The notes under the pieces were generated by a model. The model was given only the letters and a program-made list of their open reading frames with translations, made no database searches and was not told the DNA's origin. The position numbers were made by a program, and so were the translations under genes. A stretch of 64,000 nt of DNA from Myxococcus stipitatus (GTDB lineage Bacteria; Myxococcota; Myxococcia; Myxococcales; Myxococcaceae), in NCBI RefSeq assembly GCF_037414475.1, contig NZ_CP147913.1, forward strand, positions 6,136,001 to 6,200,000, given 5' to 3'. Below are positions 8,460 through 17,522 of the stretch, piece after piece (position 1 is the stretch's first letter; each line of letters begins with the position of its first letter).

Positions 8460-9548
8460 TCAGAGCGCCGCGAGTCGGCCCAGGACGCGGGTGGTGTCCT
8501 TCTCCAGGAAGTCGACCAGGTCCGCGGCGCGCGAGTGCCGGATGAGGGGCGCGTTCTGTCCCGCCCACAGCGACATCAGGTCCTCGCGTCCTTGCCGTGA
8601 CGCCGCCTGCCTCATGGGCTGGGTGAGCCAGTTCTGGATGGGGTAGGGCGGGATGTCCCGCTCGAGGGGCGTCAGCTCCGTCATGAAGCGGTTGCGGATG
8701 CCGCGCGCGTAGCGGCCGGAGAAGACGCGGGTCAGCGTGGTGGCGCGGGAGGTCTCCGGGTCCCTCAGGGCCCGGCGGTAGGCCTCGCTCGCGTTGGACT
8801 CCTCGCAGGCGAGGAAGGCCGTCCCCACCTGCACTCCCTCCGCGCCCAGCGCCAGCGCCGTGGCCACCGACCTGCCATCCGCGATTCCTCCCGAGGCGAT
8901 GACCGGCGTGCGCACCCGGTCCACCAACTGGGGCACCAGCGCCGTCGTCGCGGGGGCCTCGTCGACGGGCCTCAGGAAACAGGCCCGGTGCCCCCCGGCC
9001 TCGCTGCCCGAGGCGACGATGAGGTCCACTCCCGCCGCGTCCAGCGCGAGGCCCTCGGCCACGTGGGTCGCCGTGCCCACGGTGAGGATGCCCCGGGCCC
9101 GGCAGGCCTCCAGGATGCGCGCCGAGGGGACCCCGAAGATGAAGCTGAACACCGCCGGGCGCATCGCGAGCACCGCCTCCACCTGCTCCTCGTAGTCCGG
9201 CGCGAAGGCCGTCGGGTACGTGGGCGGCGGCACGCCCAGCTCGTCGAACCACGGCTTCAGCCGCTCGACGCCGGCCTGGAACTCCTGGGGCGAGGGCCGC
9301 AGCCCGCGCTCTGCCTCCAGCGGGACCCACAGGTTGATGGAGAACGGGCGCGAGGTGAGCCCACGCAGCTCCTGGATGGTGGCCTCGATGCGCGCGCCGT
9401 CCAGGTGGTTGGCGCCGAACGAGCCCAACCCTCCGGCCTCGGACACCGCCGCGGCCAGCCGCGTCGAGGACATGCCACCGCCGAACGGCCCCTGCACCAG
9501 CGGGAGCCGGACGCCCAACGTCCGCGTGACTCGAGTCTCGGTCCACAT
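8460..9548 (-). CDS. Nitronate monooxygenase-type FMN oxidoreductase
   Basis: 362 residues from the ATG at 9548, which has AGGAGGG 7 bases upstream; open frame further upstream lacks such a site. It is a TIM-barrel flavoprotein of the nitronate monooxygenase/2-nitropropane dioxygenase family. The markers are PLVQGPFGGGMSSTRLAAAVSEAGGLGSFG in the first 50 residues, then GVDLIVASGSEAGGHR and VIASGGIADGRSVATALALGAEGVQVGTAFLAC for FMN phosphate binding. Family members oxidise alkyl nitronates or reduce quinones with FMN, so the exact substrate is open. It is monocistronic, convergent with bestrophin and divergent from the GNAT gene. Confidence 0.85.
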   Translation of the reverse strand: MWTETRVTRTLGVRLPLVQGPFGGGMSSTRLAAAVSEAGGLGSFGANHLDGARIEATIQELRGLTSRPFSINLWVPLEAERGLRPSPQEFQAGVERLKPWFDELGVPPPTYPTAFAPDYEEQVEAVLAMRPAVFSFIFGVPSARILEACRARGILTVGTATHVAEGLALDAAGVDLIVASGSEAGGHRACFLRPVDEAPATTALVPQLVDRVRTPVIASGGIADGRSVATALALGAEGVQVGTAFLACEESNASEAYRRALRDPETSRATTLTRVFSGRYARGIRNRFMTELTPLERDIPPYPIQNWLTQPMRQAASRQGREDLMSLWAGQNAPLIRHSRAADLVDFLEKDTTRVLGRLAAL

Positions 9549-9788
9549 GGAGAAGCCCTCCTGTCGCCGACGTGGCGTAGCGGCGGGTCGCACCCTCCGC
9601 ATCCCCAACGCCGGGCGGACGGTCCGGGCTTCGCTTCCAGGTTTACCGTGACGAGAAGCTGGCCTTGTGGCGCGCGGGTTTCCGCCGAGGTCGCGGGAGC
9701 TTGCTCCGGTCAGGGGCAGGTGCAAGCCTGCCGTCGGGCCACTGTGCCATCACGGACGCAACCCGCCGTTTCCAGGGAGCTCGACACC

Positions 9789-10343
9789 ATGCACGCACCG
9801 GGACCGACCCTGCACACCGCTCGCCTCATCCTCCGCCCCACGGCGCGGCAGGACTTCGAGGGCTTCGTCGCCCTGCTGTCGGACGCCGACAGCGCCCGCT
9901 TCATCGGCGGCGTCCAGCCCCCTTCCGTCATCTGGCGCGGCTTCACCGGCATGGCGGGGGCCTGGGCCCTCCAGGGCTTCTCCATGTTCTCCGTGCTGGA
10001 GCGCTCCACCGGCAAGTGGGTGGGACGGGTGGGCCCCTGGCAACCGGAGGGCTGGCCGGGGACGGAGGTGGGCTGGTCCCTGCTGAAGGAGGCGTGGGGC
10101 CGGGGGTATGCCATCGAGGCGGCCTCCGCGGCGATCGACTGGGCGTTCGACCACCTGGGCTGGACGGAGGTCATCCACTCCATCGCCCCCGACAACGTCC
10201 CCTCCCAGCAGGTCGCCCGGCGGCTGGGCTCCACCCTACGAGGCCCCGGGAAGCTGCCCGCCCCCTTCGAGGCCGCCCCGATTGAACTCTGGGGACAGAG
10301 CCGGGAGGCCTGGAGGGCCCGCCGCGCTCCGTCCAATGGCTGA
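9789..10343 (+). CDS. GNAT acetyltransferase, RimJ/RimL type
   Basis: 184 residues. It begins LHTARLILRPTARQDFEGF, the standard opening of RimJ/RimL-like N-acetyltransferases. The acetyl-CoA-binding segment is EVGWSLLKEAWGRGYAIEAASAAIDWAF (G-x-G-Y-A), and the late motif is HSIAPDNVPSQQVARRLG. The family acetylates protein N-termini, amines or antibiotics; nothing here fixes the substrate. The start ATG is the one directly before the conserved N-terminus. Confidence 0.85.
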   Translation: MHAPGPTLHTARLILRPTARQDFEGFVALLSDADSARFIGGVQPPSVIWRGFTGMAGAWALQGFSMFSVLERSTGKWVGRVGPWQPEGWPGTEVGWSLLKEAWGRGYAIEAASAAIDWAFDHLGWTEVIHSIAPDNVPSQQVARRLGSTLRGPGKLPAPFEAAPIELWGQSREAWRARRAPSNG

Positions 10344-10474
10344 CCCAGGGTGGGATTCCAGGGCATGGAAGGGCCCCTGGTGTTATGTCCGGTGGTGGGC
10401 TAGTCCTCGCCGTTGGGACGTGTCCGCCCAAGGCTCCCTTTCTCAAGGGGCAGGGGGGCGACTAGATTCGAAGT

Positions 10475-10505
10475 CTCGCACGGAGTGACACGCACCGTGC
10501 GCGAG
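10475..10505 (+). promoter_or_regulatory. Hairpin in the infC leader
   Basis: CTCGCACGG (10475-10483) can pair with CCGTGCGCGAG (10495-10505) with a two-base bulge, leaving an 11-base loop. It lies 113 bp before the infC start, inside the 274-bp leader between the GNAT stop and infC. A role in leader control is only suggested by position. Confidence 0.3.
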
Positions 10506-10606
10506 TGTCAGAGGGGCGAGCCGCCCGCCGTACGCGTCGGCCCGACCCATGCCGTAACCCAAAGACCTGCCACACCCTTGGGGAGCAGGTCCTCCAACCC
10601 TTTCGC

Positions 10607-10620
10607 AGGAGCGTCACATT
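10607..10620 (+). promoter_or_regulatory. infC: infC ribosome-binding site with ATT start codon
   Basis: AGGAG (10607-10611) stands 6 bases before an in-frame ATT at 10618-10620. From ATT the frame reads straight into the IF3 N-terminus; the first common start codon in that frame (GTG at 10699) would remove 27 conserved-looking residues. In E. coli infC starts at AUU, and IF3 represses its own mRNA by rejecting that codon. The same autoregulation is expected here. Confidence 0.85.
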
Positions 10621-11346
10621 CTTCGTGATCAGAGAGGTAACCGCGGCGGGAGCCGCGACCAGAGAACCAATCGCCGTATCCGTGCCCGCGAGGTCCGCGT
10701 GGTCGGCTCCGATGGCTCACAGCTCGGAGTCATGCCGCTCGAGGCCGCGCTCGAGAAAGCCCGCTCGGAAGGGCTCGACCTCGTCGAGGTCAGCCCCATG
10801 GCACAGCCGCCAGTCTGCAAAATCATGGACTACGGCAAGTTCAAGTACGAGGAGAAGAAGAAGGCCTCGGAAGCCAAGCGGGCTCAGCTGATTGTCCACC
10901 TCAAGGAAGTGAAGCTCCGTCCCAAGACGGAGGAGCACGACTACGAGTTCAAGGTCCGCAACACGCGGCGCTTCATCGAAGAGGGCAACAAGGCCAAGGT
11001 GGTCATCCAGTTCCGCGGGCGTGAAATCACGCACAAGGAGCAGGGCACGGCCATCCTCGATGACGTGGCGAAGGACCTGAAGGAAGTGGCCGTCGTGGAG
11101 CAGCCGCCCCGGATGGAAGGGCGTCTGATGTTCATGATTCTGGCGCCCACGCCCAAGGTGGCGCAGCGCGCTCGCGAGCAGGCCCGGCAGGCCGCGGGCA
11201 TCGCCACCAAGCAGCAGCGCCCCAATCCGGCTCCGTCCGCCGACGAGAAGCCGGCCGCGCCCGCCGCCGCTGCCGCGGCTGCTGCCCCCAGCGCCCCCTC
11301 CGAGGAGCGAGCGCCCGCGTCTGACACGACGGGCCCGACTCCCTGA
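10618..11346 (+). CDS. infC: Translation initiation factor IF-3
   Basis: 242 residues, starting at the rare ATT codon. IF3 binds the 30S subunit, keeps 50S away and checks the start codon and initiator tRNA. The N-domain (about 18-85) includes VRVVGSDGSQLGVMPLEAAL and MAQPPVCKIMDYGKFKYEEKKK. The C-domain (about 90-175) includes LKEVKLRPKTEEHDYEFKVRNTRRF and RGREITHKEQG. A ~65-residue Ala/Pro-rich tail follows; a tail of this sort is known in Myxococcus xanthus Dsg, the IF3 needed for development and reported to start at a non-ATG codon. rpmI and rplT do not follow directly; a sigma54 activator does. Confidence 0.97.
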   Translation: MLRDQRGNRGGSRDQRTNRRIRAREVRVVGSDGSQLGVMPLEAALEKARSEGLDLVEVSPMAQPPVCKIMDYGKFKYEEKKKASEAKRAQLIVHLKEVKLRPKTEEHDYEFKVRNTRRFIEEGNKAKVVIQFRGREITHKEQGTAILDDVAKDLKEVAVVEQPPRMEGRLMFMILAPTPKVAQRAREQARQAAGIATKQQRPNPAPSADEKPAAPAAAAAAAAPSAPSEERAPASDTTGPTP

Positions 11347-11353
11347 GACCCAC

Positions 11354-11399
11354 ACCCCCGCACGCGGTGGATGGTTTCCACCTCCACCGCGTGGGGGGT
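11354..11399 (+). terminator. Strong hairpin terminator after infC
   Basis: CACGCGGTGGA (11361-11371) pairs with TCCACCGCGTG (11383-11393), and the stem extends with ACCCCC against GGGGGT around one bulged G. It starts 8 bases after the infC stop. The tail is not a T-run. Confidence 0.65.
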
Positions 11400-11552
11400 C
11401 TCCCCCTGGACTTCCCCACCCCGCATCCGCTTCCTGCTTCCTTGGAAAGGGAGCGTGGCTTCGCGGACGTTGGGGCATGCCGGGGGGTGAATCCTCCACG
11501 ACATGACGGTGTAGGCTGATAGGTTGGAAGACTCGGAAATCTGACTCAGCCC

Positions 11553-13169
11553 ATGCAGCAGAAGCTTTCCGCCGACATGTCGACGACCGCTGTCCACACG
11601 AAGGGCAAGTCCGCGCAGGCCCCGCGGAGTGTGCCCGCGCTGACCGTCGTGTCCCATCCGCAGGCGCAGCGGATCGGTGAGCGGCTCCTCCTGGAGGTCC
11701 TCGCCAGCGTGGGCCGGACGGCGGCCCTGTCCCGCAACGCGCCGGACTTCTCTCGTCCGGGAGGGGTGCTGGCGCTGCCGCTGTCGGACCCGTTCCTGAG
11801 CCGGACCCCGGTGCTGTTCGAGCCGGCGGCGAACGGGGGGCTGCGGCTGCTGGTGCCGGAGGACGGCACGCAGGTGTCCGTCGCGGGCGAGTCCGTCGCG
11901 GGCGGCCGTGAGTTCACCCGCGAGGAGCTGGCCGCGGGGGTGCCCCTGGTGCTGGCCGAGCGCGTGGTGCTGCTGCTCCACATGGCCTCGCCGTCCTCGG
12001 AAGGCGGCGTGAAGGACCTGGGGTTGGTGGGGCAGGCGGAGGGCATCCAGCAGCTTCGCGAGGACATCCTCCGGGTGGCGGACCTGCGGGTGCCGGTGCT
12101 CATCCGGGGTGAGACGGGCACGGGCAAGGAGCTGGTGGCGCGCGCCATCCATGACCAGGGGCCGCGGCGCTCCGGTCCATTCATCAGCGTCAACCTGGGC
12201 GCGCTCTCCAAGGAGCTGGTGGCCGCCGAGCTGTTCGGCGCGCAGCGGGGCGCGTACACGGGCGCGAACCGGGACCGAGAGGGCTTCTTCCGCGCCGCGC
12301 ACGGCGGCACGCTCTTCCTCGACGAGGTGGGCGAGGCCCCCGCCGAGGTGCAGGCCGCGCTCCTGCGCGTGCTGGAGACGGGCGAGGTGACGCCCGTGGG
12401 CGGCCACGCGGCGGTGCCCGTGGACGTGCGGCTGGTGGCCGCGACGGACTCCGATTTGGAGTCGCGCATCGAGGAGCGCATGTTCAAGGCGCCGCTGCTT
12501 CACCGGCTGGCGGGCTTCGAGCTGCGGGTGCCTCCGTTGCGTGAGCGGCGCGAGGACATCGGGTTGCTCTTCCTCCACTTCGCGCGCCAGGAGCTGGAGA
12601 CCACGGGCGAGACGTGGCGGCTGGCCTCCACGGACCCGCGCGCGCAGCCCTGGCTTCCGTCGTCGGTGGCCGTGCGGCTGGTGCGCTACGCGTGGCCCGG
12701 CAACGTCCGTCAGCTTCGCAACGTCACGCGCCAGCTCATCATCGGCAGCCGGGGCCTTCCGGGCCTGCGGGTGGACTCGCGGCTGGAGCAGCAACTGGAC
12801 GGCGAGTCACTGCCCGTTCCGGGGCGGGTGTTGTGCTCGCCGGCGCAGGGCCCGGTGGAGTCCGCGGACGCGAAGTCCTCCCGGCGCAAGCCCTCCGAGG
12901 TGGGGGAGAACGAGCTCCTGGAGGCGCTGCGCGCGTGCTCGTGGGACTTGAAGGCCACCGCGGACTTCCTGGGCATCCCCCGTCCTTCCGTCTACGTGCT
13001 CATCGACAAGAGCCCGCTCATCCGCACCGCCCGGGACTTGAGCCCGGAGGAAATCACCCGCTGCTTCCAGGAGTGCGAGGGGGATTTGGACAAGATGGTG
13101 CAGCGGTTGGAGGTCTCCCGCCGTGCCCTTCAGCGGCGCGTCCGGGAGCTGGGGCTCGCGGACGCCTGA
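11553..13169 (+). CDS. Sigma54-dependent transcriptional activator
   Basis: 538 residues. The N-terminal ~150 residues look like a divergent FHA-type sensor domain (LSRTPVLFEP...LVLAERVVLLLH) and not a response-regulator receiver. The AAA+ core (about 155-395) has Walker A GETGTGKE, the sigma54-contact loop as GAYTGA (usually GAFTGA), Walker B GGTLFLDEVGE, VRLVAATDSDLE and the sensor region PPLRERREDI. The C-terminus (about 455-538) carries a Fis-like helix-turn-helix (LKATADFLGIPRPSVYVLIDK) and a second similar helical unit (LDKMVQRLEVSRRALQRRVRELG). It should use ATP to open promoters bound by RpoN; its targets are unknown. No clear ribosome site is seen, and an internal ATG at 11577 is possible. 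Confidence 0.88.
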   Translation: MQQKLSADMSTTAVHTKGKSAQAPRSVPALTVVSHPQAQRIGERLLLEVLASVGRTAALSRNAPDFSRPGGVLALPLSDPFLSRTPVLFEPAANGGLRLLVPEDGTQVSVAGESVAGGREFTREELAAGVPLVLAERVVLLLHMASPSSEGGVKDLGLVGQAEGIQQLREDILRVADLRVPVLIRGETGTGKELVARAIHDQGPRRSGPFISVNLGALSKELVAAELFGAQRGAYTGANRDREGFFRAAHGGTLFLDEVGEAPAEVQAALLRVLETGEVTPVGGHAAVPVDVRLVAATDSDLESRIEERMFKAPLLHRLAGFELRVPPLRERREDIGLLFLHFARQELETTGETWRLASTDPRAQPWLPSSVAVRLVRYAWPGNVRQLRNVTRQLIIGSRGLPGLRVDSRLEQQLDGESLPVPGRVLCSPAQGPVESADAKSSRRKPSEVGENELLEALRACSWDLKATADFLGIPRPSVYVLIDKSPLIRTARDLSPEEITRCFQECEGDLDKMVQRLEVSRRALQRRVRELGLADA

Positions 13170-13344
13170 GCCGGCTGGACGCGTCAGACCTGCGTGGTGA
13201 CGTGTCGTTGACGCGTCCAATGCGCTCACTCGAGGAGGTCCGTGGGAGTCCTCCCGAGTGAATCGGGCACACGACGCCGCTGGTACGGTGCCTGCAAACT
13301 CACGTCGTCAACGCGCAGTCCAACCCCAGAAGGAGCCACGGCCC

Positions 13345-13701
13345 ATGGCCAACAAGACGCTCAAGCCCATTGTCATCCTCATTCAGCCCTCGGGCCCCAA
13401 TCCCTCTCCCGCGCTCGTTCGTCCCGGGGAAGAGGTGACGTTCCGGCTGGATGGCGTCAACTCCGCGGAGGTGCAGTTCACCGACGGCAGCTGCTTCTCG
13501 GAGCCTGGCCCGTTCATCCTGAACAACGGCAGCCCCCTGGCGGCCAACAGCGAGCACACGGTGACGTTGACCGCCGTCCCGCGGAACTACCCGTACAACG
13601 TCATCCTGCCCCCCTCGGTCGAGAGCCGCCTGGGTGGCAACGCGGAGACGAAGAAGGGTGGCCTGGACGTGACGACGGACCCGCCCAAGGACCCGAAGTA
13701 G
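13345..13701 (+). CDS. Hypothetical protein, 118 residues
   Basis: The ATG has AAGGAG 9 bases upstream. No signal peptide or membrane segment is visible. The chain is rich in beta-forming segments (PIVILIQPSG, EEVTFRLDGV, AEVQFTDGSCF, EHTVTLTAVP) and ends in a Lys/Pro tail; it may be a single small beta-sandwich. I do not recognise the family. It converges on the large kinase gene. Confidence 0.7.
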   Translation: MANKTLKPIVILIQPSGPNPSPALVRPGEEVTFRLDGVNSAEVQFTDGSCFSEPGPFILNNGSPLAANSEHTVTLTAVPRNYPYNVILPPSVESRLGGNAETKKGGLDVTTDPPKDPK

Positions 13702-13741
13702 CCTTCGCCGCCGGGCCTGATGGAGGGGAAGGGCGGGCGAG

Positions 13742-16700
13742 TCACTCCACGCCGGAGGCGAGCCTGCCCTTCCACCACGCGGCCAGGGAGGGATTGCGCG
13801 CCAGCGCGGCTTCCGCGTCCGCGCGGGCCTGACTTCGCCACGTCTGTTGCTGCTCGGCCGACGCGTGGGTCTGGGCCAGCGCCCCTCTCAACCCGGCGCG
13901 CAGAAGCCGCGCACGTGCCCACTGGGGCCGCGCGGCCAGGATGCGCTCCACGGACTCCACGCCGCGCATCAGCACCGGCGCGGCGTCCTCTCCCCGGCCC
14001 TGCCTCCAGCGCCCCCACGCGAGTTGGAGTTCTCCGGCGGCCAGCACGTACTCGTGCTTCCGGGGGGCCAGCTCCACCGCTTGCGCGAGCGCCTCCGCGG
14101 CCTTCTGGAAGTCCTCGTCCGTGGCGGTTCCCTTCAGCGCGCGATGACGGGCGCGCACGTCGAGCACGCCACCTTGATAGCGCCAGGCATACCCGAGGCG
14201 AGGGTTGAGCGCCCGGGCGCGCGCGAGGGCCTCTTCCGCCTGGGCGAGGTCCGGGCCCACGTCGCGCTTCTTGTCCAGCGCGTGGGTGGCCCACAGCACG
14301 TGCACTCGCGCCAGGTTGGTCCACATGTCCGCGTCACCAGGCAGGAGGTCCAGCGCGCGGCGGTAGTCCTCCTTCGCCGCGCGGAGGCTCGCGGTGGGGT
14401 CCTCGCCTCGCGCCAGGATGATGCCCGCGCGCACCGCCTCCACCTCGCCCAGGTTGTTGTAGGCGAATGACTGTTGTGGCGCGATGACGCGAGCGTCCTC
14501 GAAGGCCCGCCGGGCTTCGGCCAGCAGGGGCTCCACGTCCTTGCCCTCCTCCCAGTGCTGCTCGGCCTGCCACAGGAGGGTGGCGCCCAGGCCGTTGGGG
14601 AGCTGGGGCAGCCGGGGGTTGATGTCCCGGCCCTGTTTGTAGAGCGCCAGCGCGCGCACCACGTCCGGCTCCGGGTCCTGGCCATGCTCCTGCTTCCAGC
14701 GCGCGAGCTGCTCGGCCACGTCCGCGCCCTGGTAGCAGCCGATGACGTTGCGCGGGTTGAGCGAGAGCGCCCGCTCGATGGCCTCCATGGCGCGGCGCAA
14801 ATCCCCCTGCGTGTCCGTCGCCTGGGGCAGTCCCGCCCGGGCCCGGTAGGAGTTGCCGAGGTTGATCCACGCGTCCGCCTGGTTCTCCCGCACGCGGATG
14901 GCCGCCAGGTACGTGTCGATGGCCTTGTCCTGGTGGGCGCGTGGGTCCAGGCCGTGCTCGTTCTCGTAGTCGGCCCAGATTTGATGGGTGAGCCCCAGCG
15001 TCGCGTAGAAGGCGTAGTCGCGCTCCTCGGGGCTCAGCTGCTCCAGCGCCTCGACGGCCTTGCCCAATTGCTCCCGTGGGTCCTGCGAGAGCCGCTGTTG
15101 GTGTCGGGCCCAGAGCCTGTGCGCGATGGCCAGCTCCAGCGTCACGCGGTCGCTGGGCGGGGCGAGCTTCATCGCGGCCTGGGCCGCGTCGATGGCCTTG
15201 CCCAAGAGCTCCTCCACGTCGCTCGCGTTCTGGTTGGCGTGCTGCTCGGCCAGGCGGCGGTGCAGCCGTGAGCGCACGACGAGGGAGGGGTGGTGGTCCG
15301 GCGCGGCCTTCAGCGCGTGGTCCAGGGCCTCCAGTCCCTTCTGATAGAGCGGCTGGATGTTGCCCGCGCCGTAGAGCTCCATGACCAGCGCGGCCAGCTC
15401 CAGGCGCCCGAGCGCGTAGTGCCCCGCGGGCTGGCTCTCCGCCGTGGCGATGGCCTGGGCATACGCGCGCCGTCCCGCCTCCAAATCCGCCTGGGAACCC
15501 GCCGTGTCGCCCTGATGCCAGCGCCCCGTCGCGCGCGCCAGGTACACGTCGCCTCGCAGGTGCGGCGCCTCGTAGAACCAGGGCTGCGCATCACCCATCG
15601 CGTCCAGGTGCGCGAGCGCCTCCTCGTGGCGGCCTTCATGGAAGGCGAAGAGGGCCTTCACATACAGCGGCGGCGCGGGGACGTCGGGGCCCTCGGCCTG
15701 GCGCAGATAGGCCAGCGCCGGGTCCCGGTAGCGCTGCTCCAGCTCCCGGCGGCGCGCCTCCCGGTTCTCCGGGCTGCGGCGCTCGACGTCCAGCAGCAGC
15801 TTCTCCCGGTACTGGTCTCCCAGCACCACCGCCAGCGCCCAGGCCGCGCGAGGCTCCCGGTAGCCATTCTCCCACGCGGCCTCCAGCTTCCGCCGCGCGC
15901 CCTCCACATCGCCCAGCGCCCAGAGCGCGCGGCCCAGGGCGTAGTTGCCAGGGCCCGCCGCGCGCCCGCCCGACTCACGCACCTCCGCCTCGAGCGCCTC
16001 CATGCTCGCGCGCAGCGCCTTGCGGTCCTCGCGCGTGTCATGGAGCCGGGAGAGGAACGAGTAGCGCGCGGCCGCTTCGATGCGCTCCACCCGCTCGGTG
16101 AAGCTGCGGGTGAGCCGCTCGCGCTCGGCCACCTCGCTTCGCGCGAGCACGGCCTGCCCCAGCGCCAGCGCCACCACCGTCAGCGCCGCCAGGCCCAGGC
16201 TCAACACCACGCGGTGCTTGCGCGCCTTCTTGCGCAGCCGGTAGCCCAGGCCGCGCCGGGCCTGCACGGGCTCTCCCCCGAGGAAGTGCTCCAGGTCATC
16301 CGCCAGCGCCCGCGCCGAGTCGTAGCGGGCCGAGCGCTCCTTCTCCAGGCACTTGAGGACGATGGCCTCCAGGTCCTCGGGGATGTCCCGGTCCAGCGTG
16401 CGCGGCGGGGGTGGCTCCTCCGTCTGGAGCTTCGTGATGATGTCGTGTTCGTTGTCCCCGCTGAACGGCGTGCGCCCGGTGAGCAGCAGGTACAGCGTGG
16501 CGCCCAGGCCGTAGACATCCACGCGCCGGTCCAGCCGGGCCGTGTCGCCCCGGGCCTGCTCGGGAGCCATGTAGTGCGGCGTGCCCATCACCACGCCGTG
16601 CATGCCCGCTTCCTCGCGCCAGTCGCGGGCGAGTCCGAAGTCCATGACGAAGGGGACGAAGTCGCCGTCCTCCGTGCGCTCCACCAGGATGTTGCCGGGT

Positions 16701-17416
16701 TTGATATCGCGGTGGACCAGGCCCGCGCGGTGCGCGGCGTGGACACCCTCGGCCGCCTGTCGCAACAGGAGCACCTTCTGCTCGGGCGTCAGCGTCGGCG
16801 CGAGCTGTCCCAGCGACTGGCCCGCGACGTAGCGCATGGCGATGTAGCCGCGCCCCTGCACCTCGCCGACCTCGTACACCTCGCACACCCGCTCGTGGCG
16901 CACGCGGGCCTGGGCGCGGGCCTCGGACAGGAAGCGCCGGGCCAGCTCCGGGTCTCCGCCGCGCACGAACTTGAGCGCGACGTTGCGCCGCAAGAGCGGG
17001 TCATACGCCAGGAACACCTGCCCCATGCCGCCCTGGCCCAGGAAGCGCACCGGCTGATAGCGGTCCCAGTCCGGTACGGGAAAGCCCGGCTCCGCGGCCG
17101 CGTCCGCCGAGGCTGGCGCCTGCGGGGACACCACGGGGGTCTCCGGGTCCAGCGTCGCGGCCTCCAGCGGGCCGGGGCCCGTGCCCGCCGTGTCACCCAG
17201 CTCCCGGGAGAGCTCCTCGCGCAGGGCGCCGAGCGTGTACTCGCCCAGGCGCCCCCTCTCGCTCAACAGCTCCAGGGGACTGCGGCCCTGGTCGAGTGCC
17301 TCCTCGCGCAGCGCGGACGCCTCCTCGGCGGAGACGAGCCCTTCGTTCAGCGCGAGGAGCAACTCCTCCTCATACCTCTCCTGCGTCTTCCCCGCGGTGT
17401 CCACGGCCCCCAGCAT
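13742..17416 (-). CDS. Membrane Ser/Thr protein kinase with large TPR-like region
   Basis: 1224 residues from the ATG at 17416; a longer frame would run into the preceding gene. An acidic helical N-terminus (1-75) precedes the Hanks-type kinase domain (about 120-385). That domain has P-loop GQGGMGQVF, lysine in VALKFV (149), catalytic HRDIKPGNIL (235-), DFG (259-261) and activation-segment end GTPHYMAPEQ. All catalytic residues are present. A juxtamembrane basic stretch and one membrane helix (about 403-425) follow, then ~790 residues of helical tetratricopeptide-like repeats (for example WINLGNSYRARAG). The kinase would be cytoplasmic and the repeat region on the other side of the membrane, probably binding a protein ligand. 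This layout is common in myxobacteria. Confidence 0.9.
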   Translation of the reverse strand: MLGAVDTAGKTQERYEEELLLALNEGLVSAEEASALREEALDQGRSPLELLSERGRLGEYTLGALREELSRELGDTAGTGPGPLEAATLDPETPVVSPQAPASADAAAEPGFPVPDWDRYQPVRFLGQGGMGQVFLAYDPLLRRNVALKFVRGGDPELARRFLSEARAQARVRHERVCEVYEVGEVQGRGYIAMRYVAGQSLGQLAPTLTPEQKVLLLRQAAEGVHAAHRAGLVHRDIKPGNILVERTEDGDFVPFVMDFGLARDWREEAGMHGVVMGTPHYMAPEQARGDTARLDRRVDVYGLGATLYLLLTGRTPFSGDNEHDIITKLQTEEPPPPRTLDRDIPEDLEAIVLKCLEKERSARYDSARALADDLEHFLGGEPVQARRGLGYRLRKKARKHRVVLSLGLAALTVVALALGQAVLARSEVAERERLTRSFTERVERIEAAARYSFLSRLHDTREDRKALRASMEALEAEVRESGGRAAGPGNYALGRALWALGDVEGARRKLEAAWENGYREPRAAWALAVVLGDQYREKLLLDVERRSPENREARRRELEQRYRDPALAYLRQAEGPDVPAPPLYVKALFAFHEGRHEEALAHLDAMGDAQPWFYEAPHLRGDVYLARATGRWHQGDTAGSQADLEAGRRAYAQAIATAESQPAGHYALGRLELAALVMELYGAGNIQPLYQKGLEALDHALKAAPDHHPSLVVRSRLHRRLAEQHANQNASDVEELLGKAIDAAQAAMKLAPPSDRVTLELAIAHRLWARHQQRLSQDPREQLGKAVEALEQLSPEERDYAFYATLGLTHQIWADYENEHGLDPRAHQDKAIDTYLAAIRVRENQADAWINLGNSYRARAGLPQATDTQGDLRRAMEAIERALSLNPRNVIGCYQGADVAEQLARWKQEHGQDPEPDVVRALALYKQGRDINPRLPQLPNGLGATLLWQAEQHWEEGKDVEPLLAEARRAFEDARVIAPQQSFAYNNLGEVEAVRAGIILARGEDPTASLRAAKEDYRRALDLLPGDADMWTNLARVHVLWATHALDKKRDVGPDLAQAEEALARARALNPRLGYAWRYQGGVLDVRARHRALKGTATDEDFQKAAEALAQAVELAPRKHEYVLAAGELQLAWGRWRQGRGEDAAPVLMRGVESVERILAARPQWARARLLRAGLRGALAQTHASAEQQQTWRSQARADAEAALARNPSLAAWWKGRLASGVE

Positions 17417-17444
17417 ACGGGGTTGCACGGCCAGACGGGGAGAC

Positions 17445-17507
17445 CCGCCGGGAGGTCCACGAGTCCCCGAGTTGGGGACTGGGGGAAGGGTGTGGACCTC
17501 CCGGCGG
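17445..17507. terminator. Nested 16-bp inverted repeat between MYXO-CTERM and kinase genes
   Basis: Arms CCGCCGGGAGGTCCAC (17445-17460) and GTGGACCTCCCGGCGG (17492-17507) match perfectly over 16 bp. Inside is a second hairpin, AGTCCCC (17462-17468) with GGGGACT (17474-17480). It begins 15 bases after the MYXO-CTERM gene stop and ends 28 bases before the kinase start. It is probably a terminator that insulates the kinase, though no T-tract is present. Confidence 0.6.
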
Positions 17508-17522
17508 AAGAATGAAACGGGA

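Noticed and set aside
8988-9788. N-terminal extension of the GNAT gene
   Set aside because: The open frame upstream overlaps the divergent nitronate monooxygenase gene on the other strand and has no relation to the GNAT family; the ATG at 9789 fits the family start.
11553-13169. GAYTGA in place of GAFTGA as a sign of lost sigma54 contact
   Set aside because: Tyr is a tolerated conservative variant in sigma54 activators; all other AAA+ motifs are intact.
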